Assembly (NCBI GenBank): GCA_947373105.1
Contig: CANBWK010000025.1
Coordinates: 1-32,204, forward strand
Origin: Comamonadaceae bacterium
GTDB lineage: Bacteria > Pseudomonadota > Gammaproteobacteria > Burkholderiales > Burkholderiaceae_C
Reading direction: 5' to 3'
Length of the DNA: 32,204 nt
Shown here: in pieces, positions 8,330 through 15,770 of the stretch
Layout: each line of letters starts with the position of its first letter
Position numbering within the stretch: the stretch's first letter is position 1
Program-made: the position numbers and the translations under genes
The notes under the pieces: model-generated
Databases searched by the model: none
Told to the model about the DNA's origin: nothing
The model's input: the letters and a program-made list of their open reading frames with translations, nothing else

Positions 8330-9733
8330 TCAATGGGCGGGCGCTTCGAATGTGGCATCCGGTTTGACGGTACGCAGCAATGCCAACATCTGCGCCTCAA
8401 TCCGTTGCAATGCAGATTCGGTGTGCCCTTCAAACCGCAACACCAGCACGGGGGTGGTATTGGAGGCACGGATCAGCCCGAACCCATCAGGCCAATCCAC
8501 ACGCAAACCATCGATGCTGGAAATTTGCGCCGGAGCCATGAAATGGGCCGCTGCAATGTCCAGCAACTGTTGCGTCACGGTATGCGGCTCCCCTTCCGCG
8601 CAAGCGACATTCAATTCCGGCGTGCTGAAACTGGTGGGTAAGGCATGCAATACGACGTTGCCATCGGGCGACTGGCTCAAAATTTCCAACATCCGGCAAC
8701 CGGCGTAGGTGCCGTCGTCAAACCCGTACCAACGCTCCTTGAAGAAAATATGGCCGCTCATCTCGCCACCCAAAGGGGCTTGGCCCCCCGCGGCTTCAAT
8801 GGCTTTCATTTTGGCTTTGATCAGCGAATGGCCCGTTTTGTACATCAAAGGCTGACCACCTGCCTTGGCGATCGCAGGGGCCAAGCGTTGTGAACATTTC
8901 ACATCAAACAAAATGGTGCCGCCTGGGACGCGGCTCAGTACATCTTGTGCAAACAATTGCATTTGGCGGTCGGGGTAAATATTTTGACCATCGTGGGTCA
9001 CGATGCCCAGTCGATCACCATCGCCATCAAAGGCCAAACCGAGCTCGGCACCAGTCCGCTTGAGCGCGGCGATCAGGTCATTCAAGTTCTCGGGTTTACT
9101 GGGATCGGGGTGATGGTTTGGAAAGTTTCCGTCCACCTCACTGAACAGCTCAATGACCTCGCAGCCCAAGGCGCGAAAAATGGCGGGGGCTGAAGCACCG
9201 GCAACGCCATTGCCCGAGTCGACCACAATCTTCATCGGGCGGGCCAACCGAATGCCGCCCACGATACGTTCACTGTATGCAGGGAGTACATCCAACTGAC
9301 GAATGCCGCCGCCCGACTTGGCCACCCACGATTCGTCTTGCATCATCTGGCGCAAGGCGAGGATTTCGTCGCCATAGATGGCGCGCCCGCCCATGACCAT
9401 TTTGAAACCGTTGTAATCTTTGGGGTTGTGACTGCCCGTCACCATGATGCCACTGGCGCACACGGTGTGAGCCGCAAAATACAACATCGGGGTGGTGCAC
9501 AAGCCGATATCAACCACCTGCACACCTGCAGATACCAATCCACGCACCAAGGCCGCCAACAAAGTCGGACCGCTCAAGCGCCCATCACGCCCCACGGCCA
9601 CTGTGGATTGCCCCTCAGCCATGGCCTGCGTCCCAAAAGCTTCCCCCAAGCCTTCAGCCAACTCTTCGTCAATGGTGCTCGGCACGATGCCGCGAATATC
9701 GTAGGCCTTGAAAATAGTGGGAGTAACTTGCAT
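8330..9733 (-). CDS. Phosphomannomutase/phosphoglucomutase (alpha-D-phosphohexomutase)
   Basis: This 467-residue cytoplasmic enzyme interconverts mannose-6-P/mannose-1-P and glucose-6-P/glucose-1-P for LPS and polysaccharide precursors (AlgC/ManB type). All four family loops are present: the phosphoserine loop 'TGSHNPKDYNG' with Ser101, the Mg2+ loop 'FDGDGDRLG' (Asp236, 238, 240), the sugar-recognition loop 'GEMSGH', and the phosphate-binding 'RASNTTPVLVLRFEG' near the C-terminus. The ATG is preceded by a GAGG ribosome-binding site. It lies directly upstream of waaA, fitting an envelope-polysaccharide role. The preference between mannose and glucose is not readable from the sequence. Confidence 0.95.
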   Translation of the reverse strand: MQVTPTIFKAYDIRGIVPSTIDEELAEGLGEAFGTQAMAEGQSTVAVGRDGRLSGPTLLAALVRGLVSAGVQVVDIGLCTTPMLYFAAHTVCASGIMVTGSHNPKDYNGFKMVMGGRAIYGDEILALRQMMQDESWVAKSGGGIRQLDVLPAYSERIVGGIRLARPMKIVVDSGNGVAGASAPAIFRALGCEVIELFSEVDGNFPNHHPDPSKPENLNDLIAALKRTGAELGLAFDGDGDRLGIVTHDGQNIYPDRQMQLFAQDVLSRVPGGTILFDVKCSQRLAPAIAKAGGQPLMYKTGHSLIKAKMKAIEAAGGQAPLGGEMSGHIFFKERWYGFDDGTYAGCRMLEILSQSPDGNVVLHALPTSFSTPELNVACAEGEPHTVTQQLLDIAAAHFMAPAQISSIDGLRVDWPDGFGLIRASNTTPVLVLRFEGHTESALQRIEAQMLALLRTVKPDATFEAPAH

Positions 9734-9808
9734 GGTGCCTCAAAAAATGTGGCGTCGCCAACACGCCAGCGCGGGTGCACGGTGTCGGTAACAATGAAGA
9801 CCCCATTG

Positions 9809-9814
9809 TATAAG
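9809..9814 (+). promoter_or_regulatory. Possible -10 box (TATAAG) upstream of the carboxymuconolactone decarboxylase-like gene
   Basis: The 102-bp divergent space between the phosphomannomutase gene (minus) and the 9836 gene (plus) contains TATAAG about 27 bp before the ATG, directly preceded by TG. No convincing -35 box lies 16-18 bp upstream, so this is only a candidate. Confidence 0.3.
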
Positions 9815-9835
9815 CCCCACTTTGCTGGAGTGACC

Positions 9836-10426
9836 ATGACCGAACGACTGACCCAAATTGCTTACGAGGATTTACCCGCTGAAGTGCGCCCTCTGGCCGA
9901 TGACATCCTGAAAATCTCCAGTGCCGCCTTGGGCGGGCCCTACAACGCCTTGTTGCGCAGCCCCGAAATGGGCCGCCGCTGTTTTGATCACCTGGACTAT
10001 TTGCGCTTTAAAACCTCGGTCAACAAACGTTTGAACGAATTCGCCATCCTGATTCAAGCGCGAATTTCCAATGCCCAGTTCGAGTGGTGGGCCCATGAAA
10101 AAATTGCCCGCAAAGCAGGTTTGTCAGATGAAGTGATGCTTGATTTACAACACTGCACACGCCCGCGAGCGATGCAAGCCGACGAGCGCCTGGTCTATGA
10201 CTATTGTGTTCAACTCTCTTTGAACCACCGGGTGCCGGATGCCTTATGGCAAGAAGCCATTGATCAAATGGGTGAGCAGGCGGTGATCGACCTGACGGTG
10301 CTTTCAGGTACTTATGTGATGGTGTCGATGCTTTTGAATGCCACCCAAGTGGGCATACCCCAAGGTGGCGTGGCCCCACTGAAAGTGATGGACCCAGTAG
10401 AAATTCGCCAACGCTTGCTGGCATGA
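9836..10426 (+). CDS. Carboxymuconolactone decarboxylase family protein
   Basis: This 196-residue all-helical protein is of the CMD/AhpD-like superfamily, which includes gamma-carboxymuconolactone decarboxylase of the protocatechuate pathway and peroxidase-like members. The ATG at 9836 follows GGAG at 9827-9830. The much longer upstream frame lies antisense to the phosphomannomutase gene and is rejected. The core motif is 'QFEWWAHEKIARKAGLSDEVM' split around the His-containing helix (His residue in 'WAHEK'). There is no CxxC, so a thiol-peroxidase (AhpD) role is unlikely. A Bug receptor and an MFS transporter follow directly, suggesting a small catabolic/uptake unit for an organic acid. The exact substrate is unknown. 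Confidence 0.8.
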   Translation: MTERLTQIAYEDLPAEVRPLADDILKISSAALGGPYNALLRSPEMGRRCFDHLDYLRFKTSVNKRLNEFAILIQARISNAQFEWWAHEKIARKAGLSDEVMLDLQHCTRPRAMQADERLVYDYCVQLSLNHRVPDALWQEAIDQMGEQAVIDLTVLSGTYVMVSMLLNATQVGIPQGGVAPLKVMDPVEIRQRLLA

Positions 10427-10452
10427 TGACCCCATAGCACCAGGAGCACACC

Positions 10453-11430
10453 GTGAACACACGCATGATTCGCCCATTTATCGCCCTTGTATTGGCACTG
10501 ACAAGCCTGCAAGCGGCGGCACAAGACTTCCCCAATCGGGCCATCACCATGATGATGCCTTACGCGCCCGGCGGCCCCGGTGACACGATCACCCGCGTCT
10601 TCGCAGGCGCCATGCAAAAGCATTTGGGACAACAAATTGTGGTGGACAACACCGCCGGTGCCTCAGGCTCTATCGGCACTGCCAAAGTGGCGCGCGCCAA
10701 ACCCGATGGCTACACCCTGCTGATGATTCATGTCAGCCACGCGACCAACACGGCGATGTACAAAAACTTGCCCTACCACCCGGTGGACGATTTTGAGCCG
10801 ATCGGGCGGGCCACCAATGGCCCGATGGTGATCGTCACCCGCAATGACTTTCCGGCCAAGGACCTGAACGAGTTTGTGAGCTACGTCAAAGCCAACGGCC
10901 CCAAGATCAGCTTGGCGCATGCGGGCGTGGGATCGGCTTCGCACCTGTGCGGTTTGATGATGATGAACGCCTTGAATGTGAAGATGAATGAAATTCCCTA
11001 CAAAGGCACTGGACCCGCGTTGACCGACCTGATGGGTGGGCAAGTGGACGTTTTGTGCGATCAAACTTCAGGCACGGTACCGCCAGTCAAAGGCGGCAAA
11101 ATCAAAGCCTACGCTGCTGCAGGCAAAACACGTTTGAGCGGTCTGCCCGATGTGCCCGCCATATCCGAAGCTGGTGTGCAGGGTTTTGACATCAACATCT
11201 CTTTCGGTCTGTATGCCCCCAAAGGTACGCCCAAACCGGTGATGGACCAATTGACGGCGGCCTTGCAAAAATCGGTGTCAGATCCCGATGTGCGCCAGCG
11301 CCTGGACGGGATGGGTATTTCAGCGGTGACACCCGACCAAGCCCGGCCCGAAGCGCTGCGTGCCCACTTGAAGTATGAGATCGACACCCTCGGTGCTTTG
11401 CTGACCAAAGCCGGGGTGAAAGCGAATTGA
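10453..11430 (+). CDS. TctC/Bug-type periplasmic solute-binding receptor (1)
   Basis: This 325-residue periplasmic receptor of the tripartite tricarboxylate transporter (TTT) family binds carboxylates and related organic acids. A GTG at 10453 follows an AGGAG site at 10441-10445; an ATG at 10465 is an alternative. The signal peptide ends near 'QAAAQD'. The mature protein shows the Bug hallmarks: 'MPYAPGGPGDTITR' near the start, 'VDNTAGASGSIGT', 'AKPDGYTLLM', 'IPYKGTGPALTDLMGGQVD' and 'GLYAPKGTPKPV'. No TctA/TctB genes are in the window, so any membrane partner must be elsewhere. Its stop overlaps the MFS gene start by 4 nt, hinting that binding protein and MFS carrier are coexpressed. Confidence 0.92.
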   Translation: MNTRMIRPFIALVLALTSLQAAAQDFPNRAITMMMPYAPGGPGDTITRVFAGAMQKHLGQQIVVDNTAGASGSIGTAKVARAKPDGYTLLMIHVSHATNTAMYKNLPYHPVDDFEPIGRATNGPMVIVTRNDFPAKDLNEFVSYVKANGPKISLAHAGVGSASHLCGLMMMNALNVKMNEIPYKGTGPALTDLMGGQVDVLCDQTSGTVPPVKGGKIKAYAAAGKTRLSGLPDVPAISEAGVQGFDINISFGLYAPKGTPKPVMDQLTAALQKSVSDPDVRQRLDGMGISAVTPDQARPEALRAHLKYEIDTLGALLTKAGVKAN

Positions 11431-12626
11431 ACAACTGGCTCCCGCTGCTGCTGACTTTGGTGATACAGGCCATGGTCGCCATGGCGCTACTGACCCTCCC
11501 CGTGATGGCCCCTGTCGTCGCACAAGATTTGCTCATTTCTCCGGCATTGGTCGGGGTTTACGTGTCGATGACTTATGCCGGTGCGATCACCGCCACCTTG
11601 ATGGGAGGCGCCACGGTCAACCGGTTCGGTGCCATCCGCGTCAGCCAATGGGGCTTGCTGATGTGTGCTGCAGGCTTGTTGCTTTGCGCAGTCCCTTGGC
11701 TTCCCGCCATGGGCCTGGGTGCGTTGTTGATTGGCATAGGCTACGGCCCGATCACCCCCGCCAGCTCACACTTGCTGGCGCGCACCACTCCCAAACACCA
11801 GATGTCTTTGGTCTTCTCACTCAAGCAAACTGGCGTACCCTTGGGCAGCCTGATGGCCGGCGCCATCGTGCCCCCCATGCTGCTGGGCATAAGTTGGCAT
11901 GCCAGTTTGGGCGTGGTCGCGGCCGTTTGCGTTGGCTGCGCAGCCCTTTCACAACCTCTGCGGGCAGAACTGGACAACGACAGACAAGCTGATCTGCCCA
12001 TGCGTTGGGGCAGCTGGAAACAACCCATCCGCTTGGTCTTGGCACACCGGACCTTATCCACCATGGCGGCCTGCTCGTTCATGTTCTCGATGGTGCAACT
12101 GTCACTCACAACCTACTTGGTCACTTTTTTGCACGATGATTTGGCCTACGGACTCATCGCCGCGGGGCTGGCATTGTCTTTGACACAACTCGGCGGGATG
12201 GCAGGTCGCATTGCATGGGGCTATATCGCAGACCGATGGCTGGGCGCCCGACGTGTGCTCTTGCTGCTGGCCGGTTTGATGGCGCTGGGCGCCTTGGCCA
12301 CCACAACCTTGAGCCACGACACACCGCAATGGGCTGTGATCTTCATACTCGTGACCTTTGGCGCCTCGGCCATTGGCTGGAACGGGGTTTACCTGGCCGA
12401 GGTGGCCAGACGTGCACCCGAAGGCATGGCCAGCATGGCCACGGGCGGCACCTTGGCCTTCACGTTCTTGGGCGTGGTCATCGGCCCGCCCATCTTTGGG
12501 GCCTTGTCCACCTGGTTTGGCACTTACCGCGCAGGTTTCATGGGGTTAATGGTGGTGGCCAGTGTGAGCGGGAGTTTGTTATTCTGGAGCCAGCGGAAAA
12601 CATCCCACAGCCCCTCGCCCACTTAA
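11427..12626 (+). CDS. MFS transporter
   Basis: This 399-residue inner-membrane carrier has about 12 predicted hydrophobic helices. A TTG start at 11427 overlaps the stop of the Bug receptor gene (TTGA). No closer ATG gives a complete first helix. The loop between TM2 and TM3 has an MFS-like signature ('GGATVNRFGAIRVSQWG'), and 'RIAWGYIADRWLGARRV' marks the equivalent second-half loop. The family resembles anion/organic-acid MFS carriers, consistent with the preceding receptor, but the substrate and direction are unknown. The gene ends 12 nt before the alkyltransferase gene. Confidence 0.88.
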   Translation: MNNWLPLLLTLVIQAMVAMALLTLPVMAPVVAQDLLISPALVGVYVSMTYAGAITATLMGGATVNRFGAIRVSQWGLLMCAAGLLLCAVPWLPAMGLGALLIGIGYGPITPASSHLLARTTPKHQMSLVFSLKQTGVPLGSLMAGAIVPPMLLGISWHASLGVVAAVCVGCAALSQPLRAELDNDRQADLPMRWGSWKQPIRLVLAHRTLSTMAACSFMFSMVQLSLTTYLVTFLHDDLAYGLIAAGLALSLTQLGGMAGRIAWGYIADRWLGARRVLLLLAGLMALGALATTTLSHDTPQWAVIFILVTFGASAIGWNGVYLAEVARRAPEGMASMATGGTLAFTFLGVVIGPPIFGALSTWFGTYRAGFMGLMVVASVSGSLLFWSQRKTSHSPSPT

Positions 12627-12638
12627 AGTGATATTCGC

Positions 12639-13205
12639 ATGCGCTTTCATCCTCAGACCGTTTGCTTCCCCTGTGAAAGCCCCTTGGGCACCCTCACGCT
12701 GTCGGCCAGCCCCTTGGGTTTGTCCGGCGCGTTTTTTGAGGGCCAACGCCATCTGCCGAACATGCAAGCGTGGACGGTCGATGCGCACAACCCTTTTATC
12801 CAAAGCACCCTGCAGTGTCTCAAGGCCTATTGGGCTGGTGACGCGCAGGCACTGAACGATCCGTTTCCCGTTCCGTTCGATTTAACCGGTGGCACCGATT
12901 TTCAGCAATCGGTCTGGCGGGCTTTGTTGCTGATTCCCGCGGGACAAACCCAAACTTATGGGCACATTGCGAAAGCCTTGCACAACCCCAACGCCGTGCG
13001 GGCGGTCGGCGCTGCCGTGGGACGCAATCCGATCAGCCTGATCGTGCCCTGCCACCGCATTGTGGGCTCAGACGGCCAGTTGACGGGGTATGCCGGTGGC
13101 TTGTGGCGCAAGGCCCATTTACTGACCCTTGAAAAGGCTTTGCCTTTGCCTTTGCCTTTGCATACACCTGCAAATTCGATGCAAGCGCAACCCTTGTCCT
13201 TGTGA
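12639..13205 (+). CDS. ogt: Methylated-DNA--protein-cysteine methyltransferase (O6-alkylguanine-DNA alkyltransferase)
   Basis: This 188-residue suicide DNA-repair protein transfers the O6-alkyl group of guanine to its own cysteine. The active site 'IVPCHRIV' contains Cys138, preceded by the recognition-helix region 'YGHIAKALHNPNAVRAVGAAVGRNP' (split across residues 107-131) and followed by 'YAGGLWRK'. There is no Ada-type N-terminal regulatory domain, so this is the Ogt/stand-alone type. After the catalytic domain the protein ends in a low-complexity tail ('LPLPLPLHT') encoded by a perfect 4-copy hexamer repeat, which is not part of the family fold. The EamA gene begins within its stop codon (GTGA overlap). 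Confidence 0.93.
   Translation: MRFHPQTVCFPCESPLGTLTLSASPLGLSGAFFEGQRHLPNMQAWTVDAHNPFIQSTLQCLKAYWAGDAQALNDPFPVPFDLTGGTDFQQSVWRALLLIPAGQTQTYGHIAKALHNPNAVRAVGAAVGRNPISLIVPCHRIVGSDGQLTGYAGGLWRKAHLLTLEKALPLPLPLHTPANSMQAQPLSL
13138..13161 (+). repeat. Four tandem copies of CTTTGC
   Basis: A perfect hexanucleotide tandem repeat of four CTTTGC units lies inside the 3' end of the alkyltransferase gene and encodes alternating Leu-Pro. Because the unit is six bases, copy-number slippage would change tail length but not the reading frame. Confidence 0.9.
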
Positions 13206-14131
13206 GGCTCAAGTCCGTTTTGACCACAAGCCCCAAAATCCAGCGCTGGCAGACTGAATTCCTGTTGCTCGCCATGATCTGGGGGGCCTCATTCCTGTTC
13301 ATGCGCACCGCCGCCGTCGAATTTGGCGCCTTGCTGACTGCGGGACTTCGGGTAGGCATTGCAAGCTTATTTCTGCTGCCCTTGCTGTTGATAAGAGGTC
13401 AAGGGCCTGTGCTGCGGGCGCACTGGAAGCCGGTCTTCTTGATCGGTATTTTCAACTCGGCTTTGCCTTTTGCGCTGTTTTCTTTTGCAGTGCAACACAT
13501 CACCACCGGTCTGTCGTCAATCCTCAATGCCACAGTGCCCTTGTTTGGCGCCATGGTCGCCTGGGTCTGGTTGGGCGACAGGCCCACACTGTCGCGCGCC
13601 ATCGGCTTGGGTGTTGGATTTTTAGGCGTTTTATTGCTCGCAGCGGGTGAAGCCAGCTTCAAACCCAATGCCTCCGGTATCGCACCCCTGTGGGCTGTGG
13701 CGGCCTGTTTATTGGCCACATTGAGCTACGGGGTTTCGGCGAATTTTGCCAAACGATTTATCTCTCATGTTCCGCCGCTGGCCACCGCCACCGGCAGCCA
13801 AATGGGCGCAACACTGGCCCTGCTGGTGCCTTCGTTGTTGACCATTCCTTCAGACTCGCCCAGCTTGCAAGCCTGGGGCGCACTGGTCGTTGTGGGTGTG
13901 GTGTCCACAGGTGTGGCCTACATTTTGTATTTCAGACTGATTGACCAAACAGGGCCCGCACGGGCCTTGACGGTCACCTTTTTGGTGCCGGTCTTTGCCA
14001 TTGCTTATGGCGTGGTTCTGCTGGGCGAGCACATCACACCCTGGATGATTGTTTGCGGCCTGGTCATCGTGCTTGGCACAGGACTGGCCAGTGGCTTGCT
14101 TCAACTGCCCTTCAGAGGTGACCGCACATGA
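13202..14131 (+). CDS. EamA/DMT-superfamily transporter
   Basis: This 309-residue inner-membrane protein is made of two EamA repeats of about five helices each (family relatives include RhtA, YdcZ and other small-metabolite exporters). A GTG start at 13202 overlaps the upstream stop by 4 nt. Repeat 1 begins 'FLLLAMIWGASFLFMRTA' and ends near 'GVGFLGVLLLA'. Repeat 2 includes 'LLATLSYGVSANFAKRF' and ends 'FLVPVFAIAYGVVLLGEHIT', a well conserved EamA segment. The substrate is unknown. It overlaps the lipocalin gene by 4 nt (ATGA), so alkyltransferase, EamA and lipocalin are translationally coupled. Confidence 0.92.
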   Translation: MRLKSVLTTSPKIQRWQTEFLLLAMIWGASFLFMRTAAVEFGALLTAGLRVGIASLFLLPLLLIRGQGPVLRAHWKPVFLIGIFNSALPFALFSFAVQHITTGLSSILNATVPLFGAMVAWVWLGDRPTLSRAIGLGVGFLGVLLLAAGEASFKPNASGIAPLWAVAACLLATLSYGVSANFAKRFISHVPPLATATGSQMGATLALLVPSLLTIPSDSPSLQAWGALVVVGVVSTGVAYILYFRLIDQTGPARALTVTFLVPVFAIAYGVVLLGEHITPWMIVCGLVIVLGTGLASGLLQLPFRGDRT

Positions 14132-14667
14132 ACCCTGTTTTTCGACTGCTTTTGCGCTGCGGGATCGGGGCCCTGACCTTATGGCTGATGGGCTGTGCCA
14201 CCGCCCCACCCGAAGGCATGACGGCTGTGAGTCCGTTTGATGTCCAACGTTACCAAGGCACTTGGTACGAAGTGGCGAGACTCGATCATTCGTTTGAACG
14301 TGACATGCGCGATGTCACAGCCCACTATGCCTTGCAAGCCGATGGCAGTGTGCAGGTCCTGAATCGCGGCTTTGACATGAAGAAAAACGACTGGCGAGAA
14401 GCCATTGGCAAAGCCAAGTTCATTGGCGACATTCAACGGGCCTCACTCAAGGTCTCATTTTTTGGTCCTTTTTACGGTGGTTACCATGTGATTGCGCTGG
14501 ACCCCGACTACCGCTGGTCCATGGTGGTCGGACCGGACCGCGATTACCTGTGGATTTTGTCGCGCAGCAACACACTCGACCCCGTGGTTAAGGCGCAATT
14601 ACGCAACCAGGCGTTGGCTTTAGGCCTGCCCTTTGATCGTTTGATTTGGGTGGAGCACCAGCGGTAA
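14128..14667 (+). CDS. blc: Bacterial lipocalin (Blc-like outer-membrane lipoprotein)
   Basis: This 179-residue lipoprotein has an eight-stranded lipid-binding barrel. The N-terminus is a lipoprotein signal with 'LMGC' and lipidated Cys23. The lipocalin signature follows as 'YQGTWYEVARLDHSFER', and later family segments include 'VQVLNRGFD', 'GKAKF', 'YHVIALDPDYRWSMV' and 'DYLWILSRS'. These match the Blc subfamily, which binds fatty acids or lysophospholipids at the inner face of the outer membrane, possibly in membrane repair or stress. It is coupled to the EamA gene by a 4-nt overlap. About 99 bp without a clear terminator or promoter separate it from the next gene. Confidence 0.93.
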   Translation: MNPVFRLLLRCGIGALTLWLMGCATAPPEGMTAVSPFDVQRYQGTWYEVARLDHSFERDMRDVTAHYALQADGSVQVLNRGFDMKKNDWREAIGKAKFIGDIQRASLKVSFFGPFYGGYHVIALDPDYRWSMVVGPDRDYLWILSRSNTLDPVVKAQLRNQALALGLPFDRLIWVEHQR

Positions 14668-14766
14668 TAGCCCCTGGCACGGGCAGGGTGTGAGACTTTG
14701 TGAGGCACCACGGTGGGTGCAATGGAATAATCTGCAACAAATTAGGCAAACGCAAAGGTAAAGGCA

Positions 14767-15768
14767 ATGGGCATGTTTTCAACTTTTATGGAATTTCGTC
14801 GCGGTCTATTGATCACGCTGGGCACCATCGCCTTGGTGGCGACCCATCACGCCTCTGCACAAAATGCCCCAGCGACACCCTCCGCACCTATCAAATTGAT
14901 TGTGCCCTTCTCCCCCGGTACAGGCATCGACCTGATTGCCCGTACCGTGGGTCCCAAACTGTCGCAAAAACTCAACCGCGCCGTGGTCGTAGAAAACCGC
15001 GTGGGCGCATCGGGCAATATCGGCACTGAAGCGGTGGTCCGCGCCGCACCCGATGGCAACACCTTGCTGGTCAGCGTGAACACGCTGGTGATGAACCCCC
15101 CTCTTTACCCCGGCATGAGTTTTGATCCCGTCAAAGACCTCAGCCCCGTGACGCTGACCAGCTGGGGCCAATTGCTTTTGGTCACACACCCGAAATCAGG
15201 CTTCAAAACCGCTGGGGATTTGTTGGATGCAGCCAAACGGCAACCCGGCCGCATCAATTACGCCTCCCCCGGGGTCGGCACGCCGCACCATTTGTCGATG
15301 GAATTACTCAAAAATACCGCCCAGGTATTTTTGACCCACATCCCCTACCGCGCCAGTGGCCCTGCCGTCACCGACTTGCTCGGCGGCCAAGTGGACGCCA
15401 TGTTCTTGCCCATCCATGTGGCCCTGCCGCACATTCGCAGCGGGCGCATGGTGCCATTGGCCATTGGCAGTGACAAACGCCATCCGTTGCTGTCAGACCT
15501 CCCTACGCTGGCCGAAGCCAAAGTGGGCAAAGTCAACGTCGACATGTGGTTCGGCATTTTTGCACCCAAGGGAACACCCGCTGACGTCGTGGCTTTGCTG
15601 AATCGCGAGATCAATTTGATTCTGAAAACCGAAGACACGCAAAAAACTTTTCAATCCCAAGGCATGGACCCCAGCGGCAGCAGCCCGGAAGAGTTTGCCC
15701 GGGTTGTCGAGCGTGACGCGGTCCGTTGGGCCCAATTGATCAAAGCACAAAACATCAAGGCAGAGTGA
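14767..15768 (+). CDS. TctC/Bug-type periplasmic solute-binding receptor (2)
   Basis: This 333-residue periplasmic Bug receptor shows 'LIVPFSPGTGIDLIAR', 'VENRVGASGNIGTEAV', 'AAPDGNTLL', 'IPYRASGPAVTDLLGGQVD' and 'FGIFAPKGTP'. The signal peptide ends near 'HASAQ'. The ATG at 14767 has AAAGG at 14754-14758. An ATG at 14773, with AAGG at 14761-14764, is equally plausible and changes only the N-terminal tip. The FAD monooxygenase gene follows after 2 nt, so this receptor may take up that enzyme's substrate or a related compound. The ligand is unknown, and no TctAB genes are present. Confidence 0.92.
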   Translation: MGMFSTFMEFRRGLLITLGTIALVATHHASAQNAPATPSAPIKLIVPFSPGTGIDLIARTVGPKLSQKLNRAVVVENRVGASGNIGTEAVVRAAPDGNTLLVSVNTLVMNPPLYPGMSFDPVKDLSPVTLTSWGQLLLVTHPKSGFKTAGDLLDAAKRQPGRINYASPGVGTPHHLSMELLKNTAQVFLTHIPYRASGPAVTDLLGGQVDAMFLPIHVALPHIRSGRMVPLAIGSDKRHPLLSDLPTLAEAKVGKVNVDMWFGIFAPKGTPADVVALLNREINLILKTEDTQKTFQSQGMDPSGSSPEEFARVVERDAVRWAQLIKAQNIKAE

Positions 15769-15770
15769 AC

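Noticed and set aside
9338-9835. Long N-terminal extension of the carboxymuconolactone decarboxylase-like gene
   Set aside because: The extension lies antisense to the phosphomannomutase gene, and a good ribosome-binding site supports the ATG at 9836.
13138-13161. Hexamer repeat as a phase-variation switch
   Set aside because: Six-base units keep the reading frame, so slippage could not switch the gene off.
14705-14720. GCACC/GGTGC hairpin after the lipocalin gene as a terminator
   Set aside because: The stem is only five base pairs and no T-tract follows.
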